From assembly GCA_964409775.1 (NCBI GenBank), contig CAYPEI010000005.1, forward strand, positions 124,001-188,000: DNA of 64,000 bases. The letters run 5' to 3'. The notes beneath the pieces are model-generated. The model was not told where the DNA came from and did not search any database. It saw nothing but the letters and a program-made list of their open reading frames with translations. How positions within the stretch are numbered: the stretch's first letter is position 1; every line of letters starts with the position of its first letter. Origin of the DNA: JAHBXL01 sp964409775. Its GTDB lineage: Bacteria; Planctomycetota; Phycisphaerae; Phycisphaerales; UBA1924. Shown piece after piece: positions 51,586-60,603 of this stretch. A program made the translations under genes and the position numbers.

Positions 51586-54210
51586 ATGGACGAAAGACCC
51601 ACATCAGACCAGCCTTCGCGTGGTCAGTCCGGGCGCACCCCGGTCGGAGTACCGATACCGCTGCAGGATCCGCGGTCCCCGCAATCAGGCACCGAGGCGC
51701 CGCCGTCAGCGGAGTTTGACGGACCGGGCGCGCAGATTGGTCCATACAGGATTCTGCAATCGCTGGGCGAGGGCGGCTTCGGTGTGGTGTATCTGGCCGA
51801 GCAGCGCACGCCAGTCGAAAGGCGGGTTGCGCTTAAAGTCATCAAACTGGGGATGGATAGCAAGGAGGTGCTGGCGAGGTTTGAAGCTGAGAGGCAGGCC
51901 CTTGCACTGATGGACCATCCGAATGTCGCGATGTTCCTGGATGCGGGGCTGACGCCGACCGGACGGCCCTACTTCGCCATGGAGCACGTGCCGGGGGTGC
52001 CGCTGACCGACTACTGCGACACCCACAGACTGACGCCGCGCGAGCGGCTGGAGTTGTTTGTGCCGGTCTGCCTCGCGGTGCAGCACGCCCACCAGAAGGG
52101 CGTCATCCATCGCGACCTCAAGCCTTCGAACATCCTGGTCATGGTGCAGGATGGAAAGCCGCTGCCGAAGGTGATCGACTTTGGCGTGGCCAAGGCCGTG
52201 AGCAAGCGGCTGACGGAGAGAACACTGTTTACCGAGACCGGCCGCATGATCGGCACTCCCGAGTACATGTCGCCGGAGCAGGCTGGGACGACCGGGCTGG
52301 ATGTCGACACGCGGACGGACATCTACTCGCTCGGCGTGGTGCTCTACGAGTTGATGTGCGGGACGCTTCCCTTCGACAGTCGAACGCTGCGCGAGGCGGG
52401 ATACGAGGGGATCATGAAGATCATCCGCGAGCAGGACCCGCCCCGCCTGCCCACGCGGTTGAGCGGGTCCGGCGAGCAGGGGAGCAAGGCGGCGGTTGCA
52501 AGGAAGTCCGATGCCCGGACACTGATCCGCCTGCTTGCGGGGGACCTCGACTGGATCACACAGCACGCGCTCGAAAAGGACCGCACCCGCCGCTACCAGA
52601 CCGCGCAGGATCTCGCGGCGGATGTCGAGCATTACCTCAGGAACGAGCCGGTGGTGGCCCGGCCGCCCAGCACGATCTACAGGACACGGAAGTTCGTGCG
52701 CAGGCACCGATTCGGCGTCGCCGCCGCGGCGGCCGTCTCCGTCGCGCTGGTGGCAGGGTTGGTCGGAACGTCGTACGGGATGTCGCGAGCGATCGCGGCG
52801 GAAAGACAGGCCATCCGCGAACGCGATGATGCGAATCGATCCCGGGCGATCGCGGAGTCTGTGAACGGCTTTCTGCAGCGGGTCCTGCTGGCGGTGAATC
52901 CCTCCCGGCTGAATCCGCGCGACGTCACGGTGCGTGAAGTGCTCGATGAGAGCGCGGTGCGTGTGCTGCCGTCGCTGGCCGATCAACCCGCGGTTGAAGC
53001 GGCGATCCGGAACACCCTGGGGCGGACCTATACGGCCCTGGGCATCTATGACAAGGCCGAGCCGCAGTTGCTTGCCGCGCTGAACCGACGGCTGGCGTTG
53101 CTTCCTGAAGATCACCCCGACATCGCCGACACGAAGAACAACCTCGGCTTGATGTACCGGCAAATGGGCAAGCAGGCGGACGCGAAACAGAACCTGACCG
53201 AGGCACTCGACCTTCGGACCAGGCTGTTCGGGACCCGGAGCGCGGAAACCGCCGCTGTCCGAAACAACCTCGGTCTCGTGCAGCGCGACAGCGGACAGAT
53301 CGCGGAGGCGGAAGCGAGTTTCACGGAGGCGCTCGAGGCTCAGAAGTCGACCCTGCCCGCCAATCACCCGGACATCCCCAACACCCTCAACAATCTCGCC
53401 GCGGTGCTGCTCGAACGCGGCAAGTATGACGAGGCGGAGTCCCGCTTCAAGGAGGCGATCGTCGCGCAGCGAGCGGCGCTCGGTCCTGAGAGTCCGGACG
53501 TGGCGCGAACCTTGGGCAATCTTGGGGAACTTCTTCGGACGAGGGGGCGATTTGACGAAGCCGAAGGACCCGCCCGCGAGTCGCTGGCCATCAGCCGGAA
53601 GTTGCTGGGAGATTCGCACCCCGACACCGTGGCGGGCATCGGGAACCTGGCCCTGCTGCTGCAGGACAAGGGCGATCTGGACGGAGCGGAGTCGCTGCTC
53701 CGGGAATCGCTCGAGATCTCCCGAAAGGCGAGCGCCCCGGACGTTTTTGTTGATCTGCTGAATCTGGGCAACCTGCTCAACGACAAACGGGAGTTCGGCC
53801 AGGCGGAGCCGCTCGCGAAGGAGGCCCTCGACAAGGTGAAGGCCGCCGTACCCGCCGGGCATGGCGAGATTGCCAAGTACGAGTTGCTGTACGGCCGCAT
53901 CCTGAGTGATTCGGGGAGGCCCAAAGAGGGCGAGCCGCATCTGCGGCAGGCGCTGGAGATCTTCAAGGCCCGGTACCCGGCCGACGACTGGCGAATCTCG
54001 CAGTCCCAGAGCGTGCTTGGTGGTTGCCTCATGCAGCAGGGCAGGACAGATGAAGCGGGCCCGCTGGTGACGGAGACCTGGACGAGGATCAGGGATGTCC
54101 TGGGTCCGCGGCATTTGCGCACGCGGCAGGCCGCGGATCGCGCGATCGCGTGGTTCGAGGCCGCCGGCCGGAAGGACCGCGCCGACGAGATACGAAACTC
54201 GCTGAGGTGA
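51586..54210 (+). CDS. Transmembrane Ser/Thr kinase with TPR sensor region
   Basis: An 874-residue planctomycete-type receptor kinase. The kinase domain has GEGGFGVVY at 61-69, lysine 84 in VALKVIKLG, HRDLKPSNI at 175-183 and DFG at 198-200, so it should be active. A single hydrophobic helix (FGVAAAAAVSVALVAGLVGT) at about 390 follows. The C-terminal half is made of tetratricopeptide repeats of the TPR_12 type (DIADTKNNLGLMYRQMGKQA, DIPNTLNNLAAVLLERGKYD). These would be on the outer side of the membrane. No ECF sigma factor or phosphatase is adjacent. The ATG at 51586 follows AGCAGCA, a weak ribosome site. Confidence 0.92.
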   Translation: MDERPTSDQPSRGQSGRTPVGVPIPLQDPRSPQSGTEAPPSAEFDGPGAQIGPYRILQSLGEGGFGVVYLAEQRTPVERRVALKVIKLGMDSKEVLARFEAERQALALMDHPNVAMFLDAGLTPTGRPYFAMEHVPGVPLTDYCDTHRLTPRERLELFVPVCLAVQHAHQKGVIHRDLKPSNILVMVQDGKPLPKVIDFGVAKAVSKRLTERTLFTETGRMIGTPEYMSPEQAGTTGLDVDTRTDIYSLGVVLYELMCGTLPFDSRTLREAGYEGIMKIIREQDPPRLPTRLSGSGEQGSKAAVARKSDARTLIRLLAGDLDWITQHALEKDRTRRYQTAQDLAADVEHYLRNEPVVARPPSTIYRTRKFVRRHRFGVAAAAAVSVALVAGLVGTSYGMSRAIAAERQAIRERDDANRSRAIAESVNGFLQRVLLAVNPSRLNPRDVTVREVLDESAVRVLPSLADQPAVEAAIRNTLGRTYTALGIYDKAEPQLLAALNRRLALLPEDHPDIADTKNNLGLMYRQMGKQADAKQNLTEALDLRTRLFGTRSAETAAVRNNLGLVQRDSGQIAEAEASFTEALEAQKSTLPANHPDIPNTLNNLAAVLLERGKYDEAESRFKEAIVAQRAALGPESPDVARTLGNLGELLRTRGRFDEAEGPARESLAISRKLLGDSHPDTVAGIGNLALLLQDKGDLDGAESLLRESLEISRKASAPDVFVDLLNLGNLLNDKREFGQAEPLAKEALDKVKAAVPAGHGEIAKYELLYGRILSDSGRPKEGEPHLRQALEIFKARYPADDWRISQSQSVLGGCLMQQGRTDEAGPLVTETWTRIRDVLGPRHLRTRQAADRAIAWFEAAGRKDRADEIRNSLR

Positions 54211-54216
54211 TGCCGA

Positions 54217-55221
54217 TCAGGCCAGCCACGCGTGGAGCAGCGCATCGGCCACCATGGCGATCAGTACCATCGGAAGGTGAATGATCGATGCGAAAAAGGC
54301 CATGCGGATGTGCCTTCGTTCCGTCGTCCGAAGCAGTCGCAGACAGAGAACAGCAAAGCCTCCGCTGAACAGCAAGGCGAGCGAGGCATACAGCCAGCCA
54401 AGGCTTTCGGGCATGAGAAGCACCGGAGAGAGGCAGACGGGCACGAGCGTCACGGACCACGCCGACATGGTGAAGGCGGTCATCCTGCCCGATGGATCGG
54501 ACATGGGCAGCATGCGGTATCCGCCGCGTGCGTAGTCGTCGCGGTGCATCCAGGCGATGGCGAGCACGTGCGGCACCTGCCAGACGAGCATGATCAGGAA
54601 GAGCGCCCAAGCCGCGGGCTGGATGAGCGGGTGAACGAGCGCGGCCCAGGGAGTCGTCGCCCCGACACCCCATGCCGCGGCGAAACCGACGACGGGCGGG
54701 AGCGCGCCCGGGATCGCGCCGATCAACGTGTTGAGCGCGGTGACGGGCTTCAGCGGCGTGTACAACAGAACGTAGAGGATGATGGTCGCGGCGGAGACGA
54801 GAGCCGCCGCCGGGCCGCAAAGGGCCCAGAGAACCAGCACGCCGAGAATCCCGAGGACGACACCGATCCAAAGGGCGGCGGTGGGGGAGAGCCGCTGCTC
54901 GGGCAAGGGGCGTGTCTTGGTCCGGTTCATCAGGGCATCGCGGTCGCGCTCAAACCACTGGTTGAGTGCGTTGGCGCCGGAGGAAGACAGACCCGTGCCG
55001 AGGATGCAGCCGAGGGCGGCGATGGAGAGGTCACCGGCGGTCCACGGACGGCCGATCGCCGCCATGGTGAATCCGACACCCGCGGTGACTGCGACCATAC
55101 GCGTGATGCGGGGCTTGGTCAGTTCGTAGGCCGCCGCAGCCTGTTCACGAATCGGCAGCGCCGCGGCTGGGCCGGGTGCCGCGATCATCTGGGCTGATCC
55201 TTGTGAGTCTCGTTCGAGCAT
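54217..55221 (-). CDS. ctaB: Protoheme IX farnesyltransferase (heme O synthase)
   Basis: Membrane UbiA-family enzyme attaching farnesyl to heme B for haem-copper oxidases. 334 residues with eight or nine hydrophobic helices. The polyprenyl-diphosphate site reads NALNQWFERDRDALMNRTKTRPLP, a normal first aspartate-rich motif. WMHRDDYARGGYRMLP is the second conserved section. The YTPLKPVTALNTLIGAIPGALPP line departs slightly from the usual LKRRTPQN-type but keeps the fold. No cox or ctaA gene is nearby. Start ATG 55221 is used; ATG 55188 with AAGGA upstream is also possible. A 16 bp inverted repeat lies 25-40 bp upstream. Confidence 0.9.
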   Translation of the reverse strand: MLERDSQGSAQMIAAPGPAAALPIREQAAAAYELTKPRITRMVAVTAGVGFTMAAIGRPWTAGDLSIAALGCILGTGLSSSGANALNQWFERDRDALMNRTKTRPLPEQRLSPTAALWIGVVLGILGVLVLWALCGPAAALVSAATIILYVLLYTPLKPVTALNTLIGAIPGALPPVVGFAAAWGVGATTPWAALVHPLIQPAAWALFLIMLVWQVPHVLAIAWMHRDDYARGGYRMLPMSDPSGRMTAFTMSAWSVTLVPVCLSPVLLMPESLGWLYASLALLFSGGFAVLCLRLLRTTERRHIRMAFFASIIHLPMVLIAMVADALLHAWLA

Positions 55222-55364
55222 CCCGCCGCAACTCCATTCGCTGGTTGCAACGATTGTTGCAGCGGAGGGCGGCTCCGGCTACTGGCAGACCAGAATCCTT
55301 GCGGTTTGGCGGGATTCGGCTTCGACTGCCGATTCATCGCGCCGAGGCATCGAACGGGTGGAAG

Positions 55365-55393
55365 TTTAGATCATCGACCGCCGCGAATACGAT
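55365..55393 (+). promoter_or_regulatory. Probable tRNA-Arg promoter
   Basis: TTTAGA (55365-55370) and TACGAT (55388-55393) are 17 bp apart and end 11 nt before the mature tRNA 5' end. The placement fits a short precursor leader. The -35 is only a partial match. Confidence 0.45.
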
Positions 55394-55404
55394 GGGGTCG
55401 GATT

Positions 55405-55478
55405 GTCCCGGTAGCTCAGCTGGATAGAGCGGCCGCCTTCTAAGCGGCAGGTCGTGCGTTCGAGTCGCACCCGGGGCG
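55405..55478 (+). tRNA. tRNA-Arg (anticodon UCU)
   Basis: A full cloverleaf can be drawn. Acceptor stem GTCCCGG pairs with CCGGGGC, with one T-G wobble. The D arm is GCTC-AGCTGGATA-GAGC, the anticodon stem GCCGC pairs with GCGGC, and the loop CTTCTAA carries anticodon TCT, reading AGA (and AGG). The T arm is GTGCG-TTCGAGT-CGCAC. The discriminator base is G, and CCA is not encoded. AGA/AGG are rare codons in such GC-rich DNA. Confidence 0.95.
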
Positions 55479-55582
55479 TTTCGGCGGCGGGTGAAAACCC
55501 GGTAGCCGGGGACCCAAACAGACTGGAAGCATGTTTCGAAGTGGGTGGTCCGTGGGTCGGGAGGGGGTTGAGAGGAACATCG

Positions 55583-56488
55583 ATGAGCGGTCCGCTCCTT
55601 GGCGTCGGGATCGTGATCCTCTTCGGGTCGGTAATCGTGGGCGTATTGGTCGTCTTCCTGGTCGCCGCGATCGTGCGCTGGCGCGACCGGGTGCGAGTTC
55701 CGTGCTGCGGGTCATGCAGATATCCCGTGGAGGGGCTTTCCACCTTCACCTGTCCAGAGTGCGGGGCGGACTTTCGCACCGCGGGAATCCTCGTGAAGGG
55801 TGTGCGGCCGAAGCACCGGATGCATGTCGTGGAGGTGTTCGCCGCGTGGGCAGTGGTCGCGGTGATCGGGGGGTTGATCACGTCAGGATTCGTGGGAAGC
55901 ACTTCCTTCGGGCGGCGGATGACATTCACGCGGAACGAAGTGCTAACGCCGGTGTCGGGAGCGTGTCCGCAGATCGGCGTGACGGCGTTCGGTACCGCCG
56001 GGGTGGATGTGTCCGCGCAAGCCGCACCCGCGCACCGCCTGCTCATGCAAACCGCGCAATCGAACGCGGCGACGCCGGTTGCGCTGGAAGTGGACCTGCT
56101 CGCAGGCGTTTGGCGAGTCCGGCCGGCGGCCGGTGCGGTGTTGGCGAGCCAGGTTGTCGGCGGGTCGATGCCCCTGCGCGATTCGGATGTGGCCGGCTGG
56201 CTCGCCGCGTCGGGAGTGACAATCGCACCCGGCGGGACACTCAGCGAAGTGTCATCGCTGTCCGCCTACGTGAACAACGGCGGTCGCCTGCGCGACTCGC
56301 TCACGTTCTCCGCGGCGGCGGCCGGTGCGGGGGTGACGTTCGGGCCGGCGAGTTGGGTGTTTGCGTCGAGCGCAGGACTCTGGACGCTGATCTTCGTCGT
56401 GGGGTGTGTGTTGATCACCAAGGCTCACACCACCAGACGACCGCGCGAGTCTGCACGTGTGGCCGCCATTGCCGCGGGTTCAGCGTGA
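55583..56488 (+). CDS. Zinc-ribbon membrane protein of unknown function
   Basis: A 301-residue protein. One hydrophobic helix (GIVILFGSVIVGVLVVFLVA) precedes a zinc ribbon with CCGSCRYPVEGL and FTCPECGADFR. Two further hydrophobic stretches lie near 95 (AAWAVVAVIGGLITSG) and at the C-terminus (FASSAGLWTLIFVVGCVLI). Between the last two is an extramembrane beta-rich domain. The zinc-ribbon-next-to-helix layout is common in planctomycete proteins of unknown role. The ATG at 55583 follows GAGAGGA; the frame is open upstream through the tRNA, which cannot be coding. Its 3' end overlaps the next, convergent gene by 9 bp. Confidence 0.7.
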   Translation: MSGPLLGVGIVILFGSVIVGVLVVFLVAAIVRWRDRVRVPCCGSCRYPVEGLSTFTCPECGADFRTAGILVKGVRPKHRMHVVEVFAAWAVVAVIGGLITSGFVGSTSFGRRMTFTRNEVLTPVSGACPQIGVTAFGTAGVDVSAQAAPAHRLLMQTAQSNAATPVALEVDLLAGVWRVRPAAGAVLASQVVGGSMPLRDSDVAGWLAASGVTIAPGGTLSEVSSLSAYVNNGGRLRDSLTFSAAAAGAGVTFGPASWVFASSAGLWTLIFVVGCVLITKAHTTRRPRESARVAAIAAGSA

Positions 56489-57205
56489 ACCCTGCCCGCG
56501 CGGGCGCAGCGGCCTCGCGATGAACGGCTCAAGTTCCGCTGGGACCGACTTGATGCCGCCGCGCTTGGCCTTCGCTACGGCGTACCAGAGCGACGCATGC
56601 ATGCGGTATCGCACCTGGTCGGTGATGTTCAGCCCGTTGGCCTCCATGGCGGTGAGGGACCATCGCCACGCGTGGTACTCCTCGAGGCAGCGCGGCTTGT
56701 ACACATTGAACCCGATGGCGTGATGACCGATTTCATGGAGAAAGACCGCCGCCGACATCGGGCCGCGGGGGCGTGGTGCTTCGATGAGCCGCTTGACGGT
56801 TCCGTCTCGATAGGTGAGACACCACGCCACGCCGCTCATGCTTGTGCGCCACTTTCGGACGCGGATGGAATAGGTCCTGAGCATGAGACGCGTGACCGCC
56901 TCGTAGCGGGCCTCCATCGAGACAGGCGCCGAAGTCCGGATGTCACTCGTTGGATTCGGGCGAGGAAGGACCGGCGGGCGACCTTCGGAGGGCGCAACGG
57001 GAATCTCTGCCCCCGCGATGAGCGTTTCTGACGCGTCGGGCATCACCGAGGGTTCGCGCGGAAAGGTGGGCGCCACGCGGACCGGAAAGCCACGGCCCAT
57101 CGGTTCGATCCACCGCGTCGGGGACTGAGAGCGCGCGGGCGCCTTCGCTGCCGCATTCGCCGGCGAGGATGGAGCGTCGATCAGGTCCCAGAGCGTGAGC
57201 GTCAT
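56480..57205 (-). CDS. HEXXH metalloprotease-like protein in the def-fmt operon
   Basis: A 241-residue protein of unknown family. The first 90 residues are proline-rich and probably disordered. The C-terminal half contains FLHEIGHHAIGF, with a zincin HEXXH at 157-161. EEYHAWRW follows at 175-182, where the glutamate could be a third metal ligand. The pattern resembles ImmA/IrrE-type metallopeptidases (HExxH followed by an acidic EAE-like helix). No signal peptide or membrane helix is seen. Its ATG lies 3 nt after the fmt stop, so it is the last gene of def-fmt. Identity remains inferred. Confidence 0.65.
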   Translation of the reverse strand: MTLTLWDLIDAPSSPANAAAKAPARSQSPTRWIEPMGRGFPVRVAPTFPREPSVMPDASETLIAGAEIPVAPSEGRPPVLPRPNPTSDIRTSAPVSMEARYEAVTRLMLRTYSIRVRKWRTSMSGVAWCLTYRDGTVKRLIEAPRPRGPMSAAVFLHEIGHHAIGFNVYKPRCLEEYHAWRWSLTAMEANGLNITDQVRYRMHASLWYAVAKAKRGGIKSVPAELEPFIARPLRPRGQGSR

Positions 57206-57208
57206 GCG

Positions 57209-58231
57209 TCAGGCATCCGGCGAAACGAGGCGAGCCCCGAGTGGGATCGGCCGGCCGCGGGCAAAAGAGGCCCAATCCATCGGGCGCTTGCCTGCGGGCT
57301 GGAGTTCGATGATCTCCAGCGTGGTATGGTTGCCGCAGGATATCACGCCGCGGGCGGGATCGATGATCGTGCCCGGCTCGTGGTGTGCCTTCGCGGGCGT
57401 GGAGGCACCGACACGAACCCGAAGGAGTTTGAGCGAGACCGGGGCTGTGCCGTGGCCAATATGCAACTCGGTCGTGACCCCGGGCCATGGGGTCAGCGCG
57501 TGGACCTGTCGCCGCAGGAAGTCCGCGGGCTGGTGGAAGTCGATCAAGCCATCGGACTTGGCGAGTTTGGTCGCGATCGTGACGAGCGATTCGTCCTGAT
57601 GACGGGCCGACAGGCTGCCCGCGGCGTGCTGCGCAAGAACCTGCTCCACCAGCGCTGGGCCCGCGACGGACAGAATGTCGTGGAGTTCACCGGCGGTGAT
57701 CTGAGGATCGATCGCGAGGGGAGGCTCGGACTGCGCAAGGATCAGCCCGGCGTCCATGCGGTCCGCGAGCGTGATGATCGAGTTGCCCGTCGATTTGTCG
57801 CCACCGAGGATCGCCGCGTTGATCGGCGCTGCGCCGCGCCATCGCGGCAGCAGCGACGCATGGAGGTTGATTGCGAACACACCTTCGAGCAGCCGCGGCG
57901 AGAGTTTCTGACCAAAGGCGATCACGACGAACACCGGACCCTGGCGGTCGGCCGGCGGATGCGGAGAATTGTCAGCATGCGTCGGCAACGCGAGTTGGCG
58001 GATCCGTTCGACAACCTCCGGGTCGTTGACCCTTGGAGGCTTCAGGATCGGAGTGTGGGGGAGGTGCTCGGCCGCCCACGCCGCGATGGGAGTGGGCGTG
58101 AGTCGGCCCCCGCGGCCGGCGGGCTTGTCCGGCTGCGTGACGATCGCGGCTACGTCATGGCCGCCGCTCCGCACGAGGTGCGCAAGCGTGGGGAGACCGA
58201 AGGCGCCGGATCCGAAGAAGACGAGCCGCAT
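57209..58231 (-). CDS. fmt: Methionyl-tRNA formyltransferase
   Basis: Formylates initiator Met-tRNA using 10-formyl-tetrahydrofolate. The 340-residue protein starts MRLVFFGSGAFGLPTLAHLV. It contains the catalytic AINLHASLLPRWRGAAPINA with its asparagine and histidine, then DAGLILAQSEPP and the C-terminal domain. A small insertion, THADNSPHPPADRQG, sits before FVVIAFGQKLS. The ATG at 58231 is chosen from family alignment; the frame is open to 58375, through the start of the upstream intergenic. No Shine-Dalgarno is seen; TACACT ends 8 nt upstream. def lies directly upstream on the same strand. Confidence 0.96.
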   Translation of the reverse strand: MRLVFFGSGAFGLPTLAHLVRSGGHDVAAIVTQPDKPAGRGGRLTPTPIAAWAAEHLPHTPILKPPRVNDPEVVERIRQLALPTHADNSPHPPADRQGPVFVVIAFGQKLSPRLLEGVFAINLHASLLPRWRGAAPINAAILGGDKSTGNSIITLADRMDAGLILAQSEPPLAIDPQITAGELHDILSVAGPALVEQVLAQHAAGSLSARHQDESLVTIATKLAKSDGLIDFHQPADFLRRQVHALTPWPGVTTELHIGHGTAPVSLKLLRVRVGASTPAKAHHEPGTIIDPARGVISCGNHTTLEIIELQPAGKRPMDWASFARGRPIPLGARLVSPDA

Positions 58232-58254
58232 GGATGGCGAGTGTAGAGAGCCCT

Positions 58255-58812
58255 CTACCGCGATGCAGAGCGTTCGAGTTCGCGGACAGCCGAGCGGTTC
58301 TTCAGACGCGAGATCTGCGTCATCTTGTCGATGATGAGTACGCCATCGAGATGGTCGGCCTCGTGCTGCCAGCATCGGGCCAGCAGGCCCGTGCCGGTCT
58401 GCGTAAACGTGCGGCCGTCAAGGCCGGTTGCGGTGACGGTGATGGTGGGGGGGCGAAGCACCTCACCGAGAATCTCAGGCAGAGACAGGCACCCCTCGCT
58501 CATTGGTTCCGGGGCTCCGGCGGGATGGCTGAGCACCGGGTTGATGAACACCCGTGCCTCACGCATGGCGTCCGGCGGCTCTTTCGAGGCCGACCGCTTG
58601 TCGCTCTCGGGCACAAACGCGACGAACATCCGCCACGGCAGGCCGACCTGGGGGGCGGCGAGGCCGATGCCCTCGGCTTCGTGCATGAGTTCGATCATCC
58701 GATGGGCCACCGCGCGGACCTCGTCGGTAATCGCCGCGACCGGCCGCGCCTTGGCGCGAAGCACCTCATCGGGATAGGTCCGGATTGTGAGGCCCGCCGG
58801 GTCGACGCTCAT
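58255..58812 (-). CDS. def: Peptide deformylase
   Basis: Fe2+/Zn2+ enzyme removing the N-formyl group of new proteins. All three motifs are present in its 185 residues: GIGLAAPQVG, EGCLSLP and QHEADHLDG. It starts MSVDPAGLTIRTYPDEVLRA at the ATG 58812. A TACCCT box lies 6 nt before the start and no ribosome site is visible. def and fmt act on opposite ends of the formyl cycle and are commonly adjacent. Here fmt follows by 23 nt and a metalloprotease-like gene comes third. Confidence 0.97.
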   Translation of the reverse strand: MSVDPAGLTIRTYPDEVLRAKARPVAAITDEVRAVAHRMIELMHEAEGIGLAAPQVGLPWRMFVAFVPESDKRSASKEPPDAMREARVFINPVLSHPAGAPEPMSEGCLSLPEILGEVLRPPTITVTATGLDGRTFTQTGTGLLARCWQHEADHLDGVLIIDKMTQISRLKNRSAVRELERSASR

Positions 58813-58931
58813 GAGACGAGGGTAGGAGTCGGAGCGAGGGATCGGGCGGGGAGGATCATGCGTATGAGTGGTGGCGGGGAGGTGTCGGCGGTCCGATAGA
58901 GGGGGAACCAGCATCGGCGCAAGGGTGGTCG

Positions 58932-58961
58932 TTGACGGTCCGGCCCGAAAGCCGGTAGGAT
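58932..58961 (+). promoter_or_regulatory. Promoter of the TPR/kdsB genes
   Basis: TTGACG (58932-58937) and TAGGAT (58956-58961) are 18 bp apart. The spacer contains a small CCGGC/GCCGG hairpin. The predicted leader to the TTG start at 59023 is about 55 nt. It faces away from def. Confidence 0.5.
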
Positions 58962-59022
58962 TGCGTCCGGATCGATTCGGTTTGTGGTTCGAGCGGAGTC
59001 TCGGCGCGACAAGGAGCGGTCA

Positions 59023-60603
59023 TTGGCCTGGTTTGGCAAGAAGAAGGAATCGACGCCTGAGAGCAAGGCCGCGCCCGTCGCTGCCAATGGTTCGTCCGTG
59101 GAAAAGCCCGCGGAGACGGCAAAGCCCGCGCCGGCGTTCGACTACTCCCCGGACAAGGCCGAGAAGTTCTTCGATCGCGCGGCGGGCCTGCACGATGCGA
59201 CCAACTACGGGTACGCCATGCAGTTGTGGCTCGGCGGCATTCGGCAGGACCCCACCAGCATGAAGGGCCTCGAGGGGTTCATGCGTTCGGCTCAGGCCTA
59301 CACGCTTGAGAGCAAGGGAAAGGGCCCGTCCAAGGACATCGTCAAGATGTTCTCCGGCGGCAAGTCTGATTTGGATCGATTCCTGTACGACCTGCTGATG
59401 TGGGGCTGCCGAATCACCGACGCCGGGCTTGCTGTGAAAGCGATGCAGAGCGCATCAAAACTCGGTCTGAAGGATCCGGCGATCTGGATCGCGGACCGGG
59501 CGGCAGGGGCCGCATCCCAGGAGAAACGTCCGCGCGTCGAGTACCTGATCGCCGCGCTGGAAGTCTTTGAGAAGTACCAGCGGTTTGACAAGGCCGTGAC
59601 GGTCGGCGAAGCCGCGGTCAGGCTCGCGCCGCAGGACGGCAGACTGGCGACGCGGGTCAAGAACCTCTCGGCCGAGTCCACGATGCACCGGGGCGGCTTC
59701 GACCAGGCGGGCCAGGCGGGCGGCTTCCGTCAGAACGTCCGTGACTCGCAGAAGCAGAAAGACATCGAGGACGAGGACCGCGTCGTCAAGACCGAAGAGA
59801 CGCTGGATCGGTTGGTGGAGAAGTCACGCCTGGAGTACGAGGCGAACCCTGCCGACCGGCCCGCGATTAACAAGTACGGCAAGTTCCTGCTCGAGCGCGG
59901 CAAGCCGGAAGACGAGGAAGCCGCCCACGCGTTGTTCCTGGCGGGTTTCGAGGCTACGCGAGAGTTCCGCTACAAGGAGCAGGCCGAGCGCATCCGAATC
60001 ATCCAGGCTCGCCGACGGGTTTTGAAACTCAAGGCCGCGGTCGAGGCCGCCGGCTCGGACGAGTCCGCGCTCGATGAGTACCGCCGCGCTCGTCAGGAAC
60101 TGCTCGAACGCGAGACGAGCGCGCTGGAAGAGCAGGTCGCGGCCTACCCGACCGACCTGATCAAGAAGTACGAACTGGGCCGCGTCTATTACGCGTCGCA
60201 GCGGTATGACCGCGCGATCGGCCTGTTCCAGGAGGCCAAGGCCGACCCGAAGAACCGTTCGAAGGTGCTGAACCTGCTCGGGCTGTCGTTCCTGCACATG
60301 GACGGCTTCACCGATGAAGCCATCGAGACTCTGCGGCAGGCGCTGGCCTCGCACGACACGCACACCGACGAGATCGGCATGGAACTCCGCTACGGATTGA
60401 TGCAGGCATTGGCGATGCGTGCGCGTGAAACCGGTGACGTGGCGGACGCGGAAGAAGCGTACAAACTCGCGGCGGGGATCACGATTCAGAAGATTGATTA
60501 CAAGGATGTCCGCAAACACCGGGATGATCTCAAGGCTCTGCTCGCGCAACTCAAGGGCGGCGGCGCGGGCGCAACGCCACCTCCCAGCGGAGCCTTGGGG
60601 TGA
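59023..60603 (+). CDS. TPR-repeat protein of unknown function
   Basis: A 526-residue, highly charged helical protein. It starts with a short basic segment (AWFGKKKES), followed by tetratricopeptide-like repeats (AEKFFDRAAGLHDATNYGYA, KKYELGRVYYASQRYDRAIG, VLNLLGLSFLHMDGFTDEAI). A coiled-coil-like middle (QKQKDIEDEDRVVKTEETLD) lies between them. The C-terminus is Gly/Pro-rich. No enzyme motif is present. The TTG at 59023 has AAGGAG 6 nt upstream and is preferred over GTG 58984. Its stop overlaps the kdsB start (GTGA), so the two are co-translated. A scaffold role is the simplest guess. Confidence 0.85.
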   Translation: MAWFGKKKESTPESKAAPVAANGSSVEKPAETAKPAPAFDYSPDKAEKFFDRAAGLHDATNYGYAMQLWLGGIRQDPTSMKGLEGFMRSAQAYTLESKGKGPSKDIVKMFSGGKSDLDRFLYDLLMWGCRITDAGLAVKAMQSASKLGLKDPAIWIADRAAGAASQEKRPRVEYLIAALEVFEKYQRFDKAVTVGEAAVRLAPQDGRLATRVKNLSAESTMHRGGFDQAGQAGGFRQNVRDSQKQKDIEDEDRVVKTEETLDRLVEKSRLEYEANPADRPAINKYGKFLLERGKPEDEEAAHALFLAGFEATREFRYKEQAERIRIIQARRRVLKLKAAVEAAGSDESALDEYRRARQELLERETSALEEQVAAYPTDLIKKYELGRVYYASQRYDRAIGLFQEAKADPKNRSKVLNLLGLSFLHMDGFTDEAIETLRQALASHDTHTDEIGMELRYGLMQALAMRARETGDVADAEEAYKLAAGITIQKIDYKDVRKHRDDLKALLAQLKGGGAGATPPPSGALG

